Shown: positions 15,915 through 23,658 of the stretch, in pieces
Numbering within the stretch: position 1 is the first letter of the stretch
How the letters are laid out: each line of letters starts with the position of its first letter
Source: Streptomyces tubercidicus
Lineage (GTDB): Bacteria; Actinomycetota; Actinomycetes; Streptomycetales; Streptomycetaceae
Assembly: GCF_027497495.1 (NCBI RefSeq)
Contig: NZ_CP114205.1
Location: 6,014,001-6,078,000, forward strand
Length of the DNA stretch: 64,000 nucleotides
Reading direction: 5' to 3'
Position numbers and translations under genes: made by a program
The notes under the pieces: generated by a model
What the model was told of the DNA's origin: nothing
The model's database searches: none
What the model saw: the letters and a program-made list of their open reading frames with translations, nothing else

Positions 15915-17186
15915 ATGAGTCACAGACCTCGAACCCGGACGGTGCTGAGCTGCGGCCTCCTGCTCGTGCCCCTTGCGGTGAGCGCCACCGCGTGCGGGGG
16001 CTCGGATTCGGATGCGCTCTCCGCCAATCCCTACGACGCGGCCGAGCAGATCTCGGCCAACACCCCCGACGGCAACAAGAAAGCGGACCCCGACAAGCCG
16101 CTTGAGGTGTCCGTCAACGGGGACGACGCCCGCATCACCGACGTCACGGCCACCGATTCCACCGGCCGCTTCGTCCACGGCGAGCTGAGCGCCGACGGCA
16201 GACACTGGCGCACCACCGCGCCGCTGGCCGCCGGCACCCGCTACATGGTGCAGGTGAGCACCGAGGAGGACGGTTCGCCCGGCCGCAAGACGCTGGTGGT
16301 CAACACCAAGGCCGCGGACGGCCAGTTGACCGCCGTCTTCGGGCCGGAGGCCGGCGAGTACGGCGTCGGCCAGCCGGTCACCGCGGAGCTGAGCAAGCCC
16401 ATCAAGGACCCGAAGGCCCGCGCCATCGTGGAGAGCGCCCTGAAGGTCGACTCCATGCCGCGGGTGGAGGGCGCCTGGCACTGGGTGGACAACAAGAAGC
16501 TGCACTTCCGCCCGAAGGAGTACTGGCCCGCCCACGCCACGATCTCGGTGCACAGCAACCTGGCCGGCCTGAAGATCGCCAAGGGGCTCTACGGAGGCCC
16601 GTCCAAGCCTGTGAAGCTCACCACCGGCGACCGCGTGGAGGCCGTCACCGACGCGGAAACGCACCAGCTGACGGTGTGGCGCAACGGTGAGTCGATCAAG
16701 ACCATCCCGGTGACCACCGGCAAGCCCGGCTTCTCCACCCGCAACGGCGTCAAGGTCATCCTCGGCAAGGAGAGCTTCGTACGGATGCGCAGCTCGACCG
16801 TGGGCATCGCGGCCGGGAGCGGGGATTCCTACGACCTGCCGGTCTACTGGGCCACCCGGGTGACCTGGAGCGGTGAGTACGTCCACGCCGCACCCTGGTC
16901 CGTCGGATCGCAGGGCGCGGCGAACGTCAGCCACGGCTGTACGGGCATGTCCACGGGCAACGCCCAGTGGTTCTTCAACACCGTGCGGGTCGGCGACATC
17001 GTCAAGGTCGTCAACAGCGGCGGCGACACCATGACGCCGTTCGACAACGGCTTCGGTGACTGGAACATGCCCTGGAAGGAATGGCGGGACGGCAGCGCGC
17101 TGAAGGCCAAGGCCACCAGCACCACAGGAGCGGCCGAGCGGGAGCAGAACCCTGCCGGTGAGGCCCGGCTGCGCCCGAGGATCTGA
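15915..17186 (+). CDS. L,D-transpeptidase lipoprotein
   Basis: A 423-residue envelope enzyme with a lipoprotein signal (LLLVPLAVSATACGG, lipid Cys near residue 25), two Ig-like repeats (about residues 50-130 and 135-230) and a YkuD catalytic domain. The latter ends in NVSHGCTGMS, where the Cys is the acyl-acceptor nucleophile of 3-3 peptidoglycan cross-linking. This is the actinobacterial Ldt layout (LdtMt2-like). The ATG has no ribosome site, but a TATTTT box (15903-15908) lies 6 nt before it, suggesting a leaderless mRNA. It sits between the two halves of the respiratory cluster. Its stop is 19 bases from the convergent receiver gene. Confidence 0.93.
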   Translation: MSHRPRTRTVLSCGLLLVPLAVSATACGGSDSDALSANPYDAAEQISANTPDGNKKADPDKPLEVSVNGDDARITDVTATDSTGRFVHGELSADGRHWRTTAPLAAGTRYMVQVSTEEDGSPGRKTLVVNTKAADGQLTAVFGPEAGEYGVGQPVTAELSKPIKDPKARAIVESALKVDSMPRVEGAWHWVDNKKLHFRPKEYWPAHATISVHSNLAGLKIAKGLYGGPSKPVKLTTGDRVEAVTDAETHQLTVWRNGESIKTIPVTTGKPGFSTRNGVKVILGKESFVRMRSSTVGIAAGSGDSYDLPVYWATRVTWSGEYVHAAPWSVGSQGAANVSHGCTGMSTGNAQWFFNTVRVGDIVKVVNSGGDTMTPFDNGFGDWNMPWKEWRDGSALKAKATSTTGAAEREQNPAGEARLRPRI

Positions 17187-17209
17187 GCGCCGCCCAGCAG
17201 GCCGCTCAG
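17183..17209. terminator. Short hairpin spanning the stops of two convergent genes
   Basis: CTGAGCG (17183-17189) pairs with CGCTCAG (17203-17209) across a 13-nt loop. It contains the stop codons of both the L,D-transpeptidase and the receiver gene. The stem is only 7 bp, so efficiency is uncertain. Confidence 0.4.
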
Positions 17210-17610
17210 GCCTGTACGAGGTTGCTGCGGCGCAGCAGCCCGGCCAGGGTGTCGGCGAAGGCCACCGGGTCCAGCGGATGGGTCACCGCGGCATCCGCCC
17301 GGCTCCAGGTGGCCAGCCAGGCGTCCTGGGGGCGGCCGATCAGCAGCAGCACCGGCGGGCACCGGAAGATCTCGTCCTTGATCTGCCGGCAGACGCCCAT
17401 ACCGCCCGCGGGCGCGGTCTCGCCGTCCAGTACGCAGACGTCGATGCCGCCCTGCTCCAGGGCCGTGAGGACCGCCGGTGCGGTGGCGCACTCCAGGATC
17501 TCGATCTGCGGGGCATCGGCGGCGGGGCGCCGTCCGGCCGCCAGCCGGACCTGCTCGCGGGTGTTGGCGTTGTCGCTGTAGACCAGCACCGTGGCAGTCG
17601 CCTGCATCGT
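17206..17610 (-). CDS. Degenerate response-regulator receiver protein
   Basis: A 134-residue single-domain protein with the CheY-like beta/alpha pattern: VLVYSDNANTREQVRLA at the start, DVCVLDGETAPAGGMGVCRQI in the middle, PVLLLIGRP, and a C-terminal helix. The usual acidic pair after the first strand is reduced to Ser-Asp, the Thr/Ser switch position is replaced, and the conserved Lys is absent (AAVTHPLDP). The phospho-acceptor Asp (VLDGE) remains. No output domain or adjacent kinase is present. ATG with GGAGG 4-5 nt upstream. It may be a pseudo-receiver binding a partner protein; its place inside the cta/qcr cluster hints at a link to respiration, which is inference only. Confidence 0.8.
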   Translation of the reverse strand, partial: TMQATATVLVYSDNANTREQVRLAAGRRPAADAPQIEILECATAPAVLTALEQGGIDVCVLDGETAPAGGMGVCRQIKDEIFRCPPVLLLIGRPQDAWLATWSRADAAVTHPLDPVAFADTLAGLLRRSNLVQA

Positions 17611-17860
17611 TCCTCCACGCTTCGTAGCGGCACAGCATCGGGTGGGGCGGATGCTACTCCCGCGAGGGGCGCCCGCAGGAGGGGTTGAGCGGATCCAAGA
17701 TCTGCCCGACGGCCCGTCAGGACCGGTGCCGCCGGGCCCGTGGCACGCCGGCCGCCCGGGTGCGTCCCTCCTTCGAGCGACCGCCGGAGCGGCCCGTACG
17801 AGCAGGGCATACGTCCTGGACACACCGAACGGCACCCCCCGGAGTGAGGGCGGGATAAGC

Positions 17861-17879
17861 GACCGACATAATGTCGGTC
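17861..17879. promoter_or_regulatory. Palindrome covering the ctaE start codon
   Basis: GACCGACAT-A-ATGTCGGTC is a perfect 9-bp inverted repeat with a one-base centre. The ctaE ATG (17871-17873) is the first triplet of the right arm. It may be an operator or, as RNA, a tight hairpin that occludes the start codon. Confidence 0.6.
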
Positions 17880-18491
17880 GTGGCGACAGCAACGACAGTA
17901 GAAACCGGGCACGCGCACCCGTCGGTCAATCGGCCGAACCTCACCAGCGTCGGAACCATCATCTGGCTGAGTTCCGAGCTGATGTTCTTCGCGGCCCTCT
18001 TCGCGATGTACTTCACCCTTCGATCGGTGACCGGATCCGAGTATTGGAAGGAATCCGCCGATGCGCTGAATCTTCCGTTCTCCGCGACCAACACCACGAT
18101 CCTGGTGCTCAGCTCTCTGACCTGCCAGCTCGGCGTTTTCGCGGCGGAGCGTGGCGATGTCAAGAAGCTCCGGGCCTGGTTCGTGGTCACCTTTGTCATG
18201 GGTGCGATCTTCATCGGCGGTCAGGTCTTCGAGTACACGGAGCTGGTCAAGCACGAGGGCCTGTCGCTCTCGTCCGGCCCGTACGGCTCGGTGTTCTACC
18301 TGACCACCGGCTTCCACGGACTGCATGTGACGGGCGGTCTGATCGCCTTCCTGCTGGTCCTGGGCAGGACGTACGCGGCCAAGAGGTTCACCCACACGCA
18401 GGCCACCGCGGCCATCGTCGTGTCCTACTACTGGCACTTCGTCGATGTCGTCTGGATCGGCCTCTTCGCCACGATCTACCTGATCAAGTAG
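17871..18491 (+). CDS. ctaE: Cytochrome c oxidase subunit III (aa3)
   Basis: A 206-residue heme-copper oxidase subunit III with five membrane helices: TIIWLSSELMFFAALFAMYF with the typical Glu, a helix around TTILVLSSLTCQLG, then FVVTFVMGAIFIGGQVFEY, FYLTTGFHGLHVTGGLIAF and YYWHFVDVVWIGLFATIYLI. It supports proton uptake and turnover stability of subunit I. It is separated from ctaCDF and leads the qcr genes, as is common in actinobacteria. No clear ribosome site precedes the ATG; the start codon lies inside a perfect palindrome. Confidence 0.95.
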   Translation: MSVVATATTVETGHAHPSVNRPNLTSVGTIIWLSSELMFFAALFAMYFTLRSVTGSEYWKESADALNLPFSATNTTILVLSSLTCQLGVFAAERGDVKKLRAWFVVTFVMGAIFIGGQVFEYTELVKHEGLSLSSGPYGSVFYLTTGFHGLHVTGGLIAFLLVLGRTYAAKRFTHTQATAAIVVSYYWHFVDVVWIGLFATIYLIK

Positions 18492-18570
18492 TCCGGTCCC
18501 GTACCGGGCCACATTTCAGACAGACATAGCCAAAGCATCGACGCAGAAGATCCTGACACCGGGGTAATCC

Positions 18571-19380
18571 GTGAAAAAGCTCTCCGCACGACGGCGCCAT
18601 CCGCTGGCGGCGCTCGTCGTCCTACTCTTCGCGCTGGCGGTCACTGGGGGGCTGTACGCCGCGTTCGCGCCGGCGGACAAGGCTCAGGCCGATGACACCG
18701 CCCAGTCTCTTGCCATCAAGGAGGGCAAGAAGCTCTTCGCCGTGGGCTGCGCCAGCTGCCACGGCACCGGCGGTCAGGGCACCTCCGACGGCCCCAGCCT
18801 GGTCGGCGTCGGCGCCGCAGCCGTGGACTTCCAGGTGGGCACCGGCCGTATGCCGGCCCAGCAGCCCGGCGCCCAGGTGCCGCGGAAGAAGAACATCTAC
18901 ACCAACGCCCAGATCGACCAGCTTTCGGCCTACGTCGCCTCGCTGGGCGCCGGCCCGACCGTGCCGGACAAGGAGCAGTACAGCCCCGACGGTGCCGACA
19001 TCGGCAAGGGCGGCGAGCTGTTCCGCACCAACTGCGCGCAGTGCCACAACTTCACCGGTAAGGGCGGCGCCCTGACCAACGGCAAGTACGCACCGACGCT
19101 TGAGGGCGTGGACCCGAAGCACATCTACGAGGCCATGGAGACCGGCCCGCAGAACATGCCCTCCTTCGGTGACGGTTCGCTGTCGAAGCAGAACAAGAAG
19201 GACATCATCGCGTACCTCGGCGCCGTCAACGGCGATGAATCCGAGAGCCCCGGCGGCCTTGACCTCGGCGGTCTCGGTCCGGTCAGTGAGGGTCTCTTCG
19301 GCTACATCTTCGGCCTGGGCGCGCTGATCGCGGTCGCCATCTGGGTCGCAGCCCGGACTACGAAGGCCAAGAAGTCATGA
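18571..19380 (+). CDS. qcrC: Diheme cytochrome c subunit of the bcc complex
   Basis: A 269-residue subunit with an N-terminal signal-anchor (LAALVVLLFALAVTGGLYAAF), two c-type heme domains (CASCH near residue 60 and CAQCH near residue 155) and a C-terminal membrane helix (IFGLGALIAVAIWVAARTT). In actinobacteria this fused diheme protein replaces soluble cytochrome c and passes electrons straight to CuA of CtaC in a bcc-aa3 supercomplex. GTG start. Its stop overlaps qcrA by 4 nt. Confidence 0.97.
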   Translation: MKKLSARRRHPLAALVVLLFALAVTGGLYAAFAPADKAQADDTAQSLAIKEGKKLFAVGCASCHGTGGQGTSDGPSLVGVGAAAVDFQVGTGRMPAQQPGAQVPRKKNIYTNAQIDQLSAYVASLGAGPTVPDKEQYSPDGADIGKGGELFRTNCAQCHNFTGKGGALTNGKYAPTLEGVDPKHIYEAMETGPQNMPSFGDGSLSKQNKKDIIAYLGAVNGDESESPGGLDLGGLGPVSEGLFGYIFGLGALIAVAIWVAARTTKAKKS

Positions 19381-20441
19381 GCGAGACTGGACGACACGAA
19401 GACGTGCCAGAAGAAACCCTTCCCGGTGAGCGGGAGACGGCTCACGAAGGTGCGGTGACCACGGCGGACAACCCGTTCGCCGACCCGGGTCTGCCGCCCC
19501 ACGAGCACCGCGCGCAGGACATCGACGAACGTGCCGCCCAGCGCTCCGAGCGCACCGTGGCGATGCTCTTCGTCGTGTCCATGATCGCGACGGTCGGCTT
19601 CATCGCCTCCTACGTGGCGATCCCGATCGAGAAGAACGTCTACATCTGGCCGCTCGGGAACATCAGCGCGCTGAACTTCGCGCTCGGTCTGACGCTCGGT
19701 GCGGCGCTCTTCTGCATCGGCGCCGGCGCGGTCCACTGGGCCCGCACGCTGATGTCGGACGAGGAGGTCGCCGACGAGCGCCACCCGATCGAGGCCCCGC
19801 CCGAGGTCAAGGCCAAGGTCATGGCGGACTTCGCCCAGGGGGCGAAGGAGTCGCAGGTCGGCCGGCGCAAGCTGATCCGCAACACCATGTTCGGCGCGCT
19901 GGCCCTGGTGCCGCTCTCCGGCGTCGTGCTGCTGCGTGACCTCGGTCCGCTGCCCGGGAACAAGCTGCGCACCACGGGCTGGAAGAAGGGCGTCCGGCTG
20001 GTCAACCAGTCGACCAACCTTCCGCTGCGTCCCGAGGACATCGCGGTCGGCTCGCTGACCTTCGCCAAGCCCGAGGGCCTGGAGGAGGACCAGGAGGACT
20101 TCCCCCAGAAGATCGCCAAGGACGCCCTGATGCTCGTGCGGATCCAGCCGCAGAACATCAAGGACAAGCACGAACTCTCCTGGTCGCACGAGGGCATCGT
20201 GGCGTACTCGAAGATCTGCACCCACGTGGGTTGCCCGATCAGCCTGTACGAGCAGCAGACGCACCACGTGCTCTGCCCCTGCCACCAGTCGACGTTCGAC
20301 CTCTCTGACGGTGGTCGGGTGATCTTCGGTCCGGCCGGACACGCCCTGCCGCAGCTGCACATCACAGAGAAGGACGGCTTCCTGGAGGCCGCAAGCGGCT
20401 TCGAGGAGCCCGTCGGCCCGAGCTTCTGGGAGCGCGGATGA
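19377..20441 (+). CDS. qcrA: Rieske iron-sulfur subunit of the bcc complex
   Basis: A 354-residue actinobacterial Rieske protein, larger than the proteobacterial form. It has an acidic N-terminal tail, three membrane helices (about residues 62-82, 100-122 and 165-190) and a C-terminal 2Fe-2S domain. The ligand boxes are CTHVGCPI (near residue 280) and CPCHQSTFD (near 300). It takes electrons from quinol to QcrC. ATG overlaps the qcrC stop by 4 nt (ATGA), and its stop overlaps qcrB by 4 nt. Confidence 0.97.
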   Translation: MSETGRHEDVPEETLPGERETAHEGAVTTADNPFADPGLPPHEHRAQDIDERAAQRSERTVAMLFVVSMIATVGFIASYVAIPIEKNVYIWPLGNISALNFALGLTLGAALFCIGAGAVHWARTLMSDEEVADERHPIEAPPEVKAKVMADFAQGAKESQVGRRKLIRNTMFGALALVPLSGVVLLRDLGPLPGNKLRTTGWKKGVRLVNQSTNLPLRPEDIAVGSLTFAKPEGLEEDQEDFPQKIAKDALMLVRIQPQNIKDKHELSWSHEGIVAYSKICTHVGCPISLYEQQTHHVLCPCHQSTFDLSDGGRVIFGPAGHALPQLHITEKDGFLEAASGFEEPVGPSFWERG

Positions 20442-22075
20442 GTAACGAGACGAGCGCGACCACCACGCGCCGTGGCCAGGCGCCACGGGGCGAGCGGATC
20501 GCCGACTGGGCGGACGGCCGGCTGGGCATCTACAGCCTCGCCAAGTCCAATATGCGCAAGATCTTCCCGGACCACTGGTCCTTCATGCTGGGTGAGGTCG
20601 CGCTTTACAGCTTCATCATCATCATCCTGACCGGTGTCTACCTGACGCTGTTCTTCCACCCGAGCATGGCCGAGGTGACCTATCACGGTTCCTACGTGCC
20701 CATGCAGGGGATCCGGATGACGCAGGCCTTCGAGTCGACGCTGGACATCAGCTTCGATGTGCGCGGTGGTCTGCTGATCCGCCAGATCCACCACTGGGCC
20801 GCGCTGGTCTTCCTGGCCGCGATGATGGTCCACATGATGCGGGTGTTCTTCACCGGCGCCTTCCGCAAGCCGCGCGAGGTCAACTGGCTGTTCGGCTTCC
20901 TGCTGCTGGTGCTGGGCATGTTCACCGGCTTCACCGGCTACTCGCTCCCCGACGACCTGCTCTCCGGCACCGGTGTGCGGTTCATCGAGGGCGTCATCCT
21001 GGCGATGCCGCTGGTCGGTTCCTACCTGCAGTTCTTCATCTTCGGCGGGGAGTTCCCGGGGCACGACATCATCCCGCGGTTCTTCACGGTGCACGTCCTG
21101 CTGCTGCCGGGCATCATGCTCGGCCTGCTGGTGGCGCACCTGATCCTGGTCTTCTACCACAAGCACACCCAGTTCCCGGGTGCCGGCAAGACCAACAACA
21201 ACGTCGTGGGCATGCCGCTGCTGCCGGTCTACATGGCCAAGGCCGGAGGCTTCTTCTTCCTGGTCTTCGGTGTGATCTCGGTGATCGCCGCGGTCGCCAG
21301 CATCAACCCGGTGTGGGCGATCGGCCCCTACCGGCCGGACCAGGTGTCCACCGGCGCCCAGCCCGACTGGTACATGGGCTTCGCCGAGGGTCTGGTGCGT
21401 GTCATGCCGGGCTGGGAGTGGAACTTCTGGGGCCACACCCTCAACTTCGGTGTGCTGATCCCGATCCTGGTCTTCCCGCTGGTCCTGGTCGCGATCGCGG
21501 TCTACCCGTTCATCGAGTCCTGGGTCAAGGGCGACAAGCGCGAGCACCACATCCTGGACCGCCCGCGCAACGTCCCGACCCGTACCGGCTTTGGTGTCGC
21601 CTGGCTCGTCGCGTACTTCGTGATGCTGATCGGTGGCGGTAACGACCTGTGGGCGACGCACTTCCACCTGTCGATCAACTCGATCACCTGGTTCGTCCGG
21701 ATCGCGTTCTTCGTCGGACCGGTGCTGGCCTTCATCGCCACCAAGCGGATCTGCCTGGGTCTGCAGCGGCGCGACAAGGACAAGGTGCTGCACGGCCGCG
21801 AGTCCGGCATCATCAAGCGCCTGCCGCACGGTGAGTTCATCGAGGTCCACGAGCCGCTCGACCAGGAGCAGCTGCACCTGCTGACCCAGCACGAGCAGCC
21901 CGCCCCGCTGGAGCTCGGCCCGGAGGTCGACGAGAACGGTGTGGAGCGCAAGCTGTCGCGCTCGCAGAAGCTGCGCGCCAAGCTCTCCAAGGCCTACTAC
22001 GGCGAGGACAACGTCATCCCGAAGGCCACGGTCGAGGAGTACAAGGAGATCAGCAGCGGTCACGGCCACCACTGA
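20438..22075 (+). CDS. qcrB: Cytochrome b subunit of the bcc complex
   Basis: A 545-residue actinobacterial cytochrome b. The N-terminal part carries two heme b groups in the four-helix bundle (RQIHHWAALVFLAAMMVHMMR; FFTVHVLLLPGIMLGLLVAHL). The Qo motif region is PDWYMGFAEGLVR, with further helices to about residue 450. It ends in a long cytoplasmic tail with acidic and basic patches found in actinobacteria but not in mitochondria. It oxidises menaquinol and is the target site of Q203-type inhibitors in mycobacteria. ATG overlaps the qcrA stop by 4 nt; a hairpin closes the operon. Confidence 0.97.
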   Translation: MSNETSATTTRRGQAPRGERIADWADGRLGIYSLAKSNMRKIFPDHWSFMLGEVALYSFIIIILTGVYLTLFFHPSMAEVTYHGSYVPMQGIRMTQAFESTLDISFDVRGGLLIRQIHHWAALVFLAAMMVHMMRVFFTGAFRKPREVNWLFGFLLLVLGMFTGFTGYSLPDDLLSGTGVRFIEGVILAMPLVGSYLQFFIFGGEFPGHDIIPRFFTVHVLLLPGIMLGLLVAHLILVFYHKHTQFPGAGKTNNNVVGMPLLPVYMAKAGGFFFLVFGVISVIAAVASINPVWAIGPYRPDQVSTGAQPDWYMGFAEGLVRVMPGWEWNFWGHTLNFGVLIPILVFPLVLVAIAVYPFIESWVKGDKREHHILDRPRNVPTRTGFGVAWLVAYFVMLIGGGNDLWATHFHLSINSITWFVRIAFFVGPVLAFIATKRICLGLQRRDKDKVLHGRESGIIKRLPHGEFIEVHEPLDQEQLHLLTQHEQPAPLELGPEVDENGVERKLSRSQKLRAKLSKAYYGEDNVIPKATVEEYKEISSGHGHH

Positions 22076-22119
22076 TCACCCCGGCGCTGCTTAGCGCACC
22101 GCAGGTAGTACGCCACCCA

Positions 22120-22152
22120 GAGGGCCCCGTCCGTTGATCGGACGGGGCCCTC
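22120..22152 (+). terminator. Terminator of ctaE-qcrCAB
   Basis: A perfect 14-bp G/C-rich stem (22120-22133 with 22139-22152) with loop TTGAT lies 44 bases after the qcrB stop and just before the trpD promoter area. Confidence 0.9.
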
Positions 22153-22215
22153 CGGCGTGCCCGGCGGCTCGATAGGGTGACGGCAGAAGCAGGACACAAT
22201 CCAGGAGCGTGGACC

Positions 22216-23280
22216 ATGAACGTTGTGACCCCGGTTGGCGGCGACAGCGTGGCGGCCCACACCTGGCCGGAGCTCCTCAACGCCCTGCTCGCCGGACGTG
22301 ACCTCAGCGCGGACGACACCGCCTGGGCGATGGACAAGATCATGCGGGGCGAGGCCGGCGACGCCCAGATCGCCGGGTTCGCGGTGGCCCTGCGCGCCAA
22401 GGGCGAGACCGTCGCCGAGATCTCCGGCCTGGTGCGCACCATGTACGCGCACGCCCGGCTGATCGAGGTGCCCGGACCCAGCGTCGACATCGTCGGCACC
22501 GGCGGCGACGGCGCCAAGACCGTCAATATCTCCACCATGTCCTCGATCGTGGTCGCCGGCACCGGCGCCAAGGTCGTCAAGCACGGCAACCGCGCCGCGT
22601 CCTCGGCCAGCGGCGCCTCCGACGTGCTGGAGAAGCTCGGGGTCAACCTCGACCTCACCCCGCAGCGGGTCGTCGAGGTCGCCCGGGAAGCGGGCATCAC
22701 CTTCTGCTTCGCGGTGAAGTTCCACCCCGCGCTGCGGCACGTCGCGAACGCGCGGGGCCAGCTCGGCATCCGTACGACCTTCAATGTGCTGGGGCCGCTG
22801 ACCAACCCCGCGAAGGTCCGCGCCCAGGCGACCGGTGTCGCGGACGCCCGGATGGCCCCGATCCTGGCCGGGGTGCTCGCCGAGCGCGGCTCCTCGGCGC
22901 TGGTGTTCCGCGGCGACGACGGCCTGGACGAGCTGACCACGACCGCGACCTCCCGGGTGTGGATCGTCCGGGACGGCACGGTGCGCGAGGAGCCTTTCGA
23001 CCCCCGGGACGTGGGCATCCCCCTGGTGCCCGTGGAGGCGCTGCGCGGCGCGGACGCCTCGTACAACGCGGATGTGGCCCGCCGGCTGCTGGACGGCGAG
23101 ACCGGGCCGGTGCGCGACGCGGTACTGCTGAACTCCGCGGCGGCGCTGGTCGCACTGGAGCCGAGCGACGCCCCGCTGACCGAGCAGATCCGGGCCGCCA
23201 TGGAGCGGGCCGCCGCCGCCATCGACTCCGGGGCGGCCAAGCTGGCACTGGAGCGCTGGGTGGCCGCCAGCAACACCTGA
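22216..23280 (+). CDS. trpD: Anthranilate phosphoribosyltransferase
   Basis: Transfers the phosphoribosyl group of PRPP to anthranilate, the second step of tryptophan synthesis. The 354 residues contain the PRPP motif VDIVGTGGDGAKTVNIST, KHGNRAASSASGASDVLEKLG, the anthranilate-binding KFHPALRHVANARGQLGIRT, and NVLGPLTNPA. The ATG at 22216 is chosen because CAGGAG lies 8-9 nt upstream. A TAGGGT -10 box (22172-22177) places the transcription start about 30 bases upstream. It is not linked to other trp genes except trpEG 26 kb away. A hairpin follows. Confidence 0.97.
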   Translation: MNVVTPVGGDSVAAHTWPELLNALLAGRDLSADDTAWAMDKIMRGEAGDAQIAGFAVALRAKGETVAEISGLVRTMYAHARLIEVPGPSVDIVGTGGDGAKTVNISTMSSIVVAGTGAKVVKHGNRAASSASGASDVLEKLGVNLDLTPQRVVEVAREAGITFCFAVKFHPALRHVANARGQLGIRTTFNVLGPLTNPAKVRAQATGVADARMAPILAGVLAERGSSALVFRGDDGLDELTTTATSRVWIVRDGTVREEPFDPRDVGIPLVPVEALRGADASYNADVARRLLDGETGPVRDAVLLNSAAALVALEPSDAPLTEQIRAAMERAAAAIDSGAAKLALERWVAASNT

Positions 23281-23302
23281 GCGCGCGGTCACGCAGCGTG
23301 TG

Positions 23303-23340
23303 ACGCAAGCCCCGTTCCGCCATACGGACGGGGCTTGCGT
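23303..23340 (+). terminator. Terminator after trpD
   Basis: A 13-bp perfect stem (23303-23315 with 23328-23340) lies 22 bases after the trpD stop, immediately upstream of the riboswitch. Confidence 0.85.
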
Positions 23341-23369
23341 GATGTTGCTCGTATGGCATGATTCTGCGC

Positions 23370-23503
23370 AGGTCACGAGTGACAGCGATGCAGGCCCCGG
23401 CCCGCTGTCCGGCAACCCTCCTTCCGTGGCGGGGTGCCCCGGGTGATGACCAGGCCGTAGGCAGCGAGGTCTGCGGCAAGCGCGGATCCCTCGCCAGGGA
23501 TCC
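23370..23503 (+). promoter_or_regulatory. SAM-IV riboswitch
   Basis: The sequence fits the actinobacterial SAM-IV aptamer. P1 is GGTCA (23371-23375) with TGACC (23447-23451). P2 is GACAGCG (23381-23387) with CGCTGTC (23403-23409), followed by the conserved GGCAACCCTCC. Then come GGCGGGGTGCCCCGGGTGATGACC and a 3' domain ending in GGCAAGCGCG, as expected for SAM-IV. A further hairpin GGATCCCT-CGCC-AGGGATCC (23484-23503) follows, belonging to the expression platform. It precedes the class V PLP enzyme at 23659, so S-adenosylmethionine should control that gene, probably shutting it off when sulfur supply is high. Confidence 0.85.
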
Positions 23504-23525
23504 TGGTCCCCGAGGGAGAACTTCC

Positions 23526-23546
23526 GTGAATCAGCGAATGCGATAG
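23526..23546 (+). CDS. Six-codon leader ORF behind the SAM-IV aptamer
   Basis: GTG-AAT-CAG-CGA-ATG-CGA-TAG encodes VNQRMR (Met-initiated). It is preceded by GAGGGAG at about 8-9 nt, a very good ribosome site, and its stop codon touches the left arm of the terminator hairpin at 23546. It contains one internal Met codon and two Arg codons. Ribosome occupancy could affect the hairpin, adding translational attenuation to the riboswitch. That it is translated is inferred from the ribosome site only. Confidence 0.5.
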   Translation: MNQRMR

Positions 23547-23564
23547 GGCCCGACGGCCCCTTTT
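23546..23564 (+). terminator. Attenuator hairpin with T-run
   Basis: GGGCC-CGAC-GGCCC (23546-23559) is followed by CTTTT and shortly after by another T5 run (23574-23578). It lies between the SAM-IV leader and the aminotransferase gene and is the likely switch element. Confidence 0.7.
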
Positions 23565-23658
23565 CCGCATCCCTTTTTCCTTTCCGCCGCGGTGCCCCGG
23601 CGCACACTTTCGCACCCCCGCCCGCGGCGAATTCGCTTACCTCTTACGGGAGTTCGCC

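Noticed and set aside
19640..22072. Open frame of 810 codons on the minus strand
   Set aside because: Antisense to qcrA and qcrB, which have intact heme and cluster ligands. The translation is Asp/Gln/Arg-rich with no domain.
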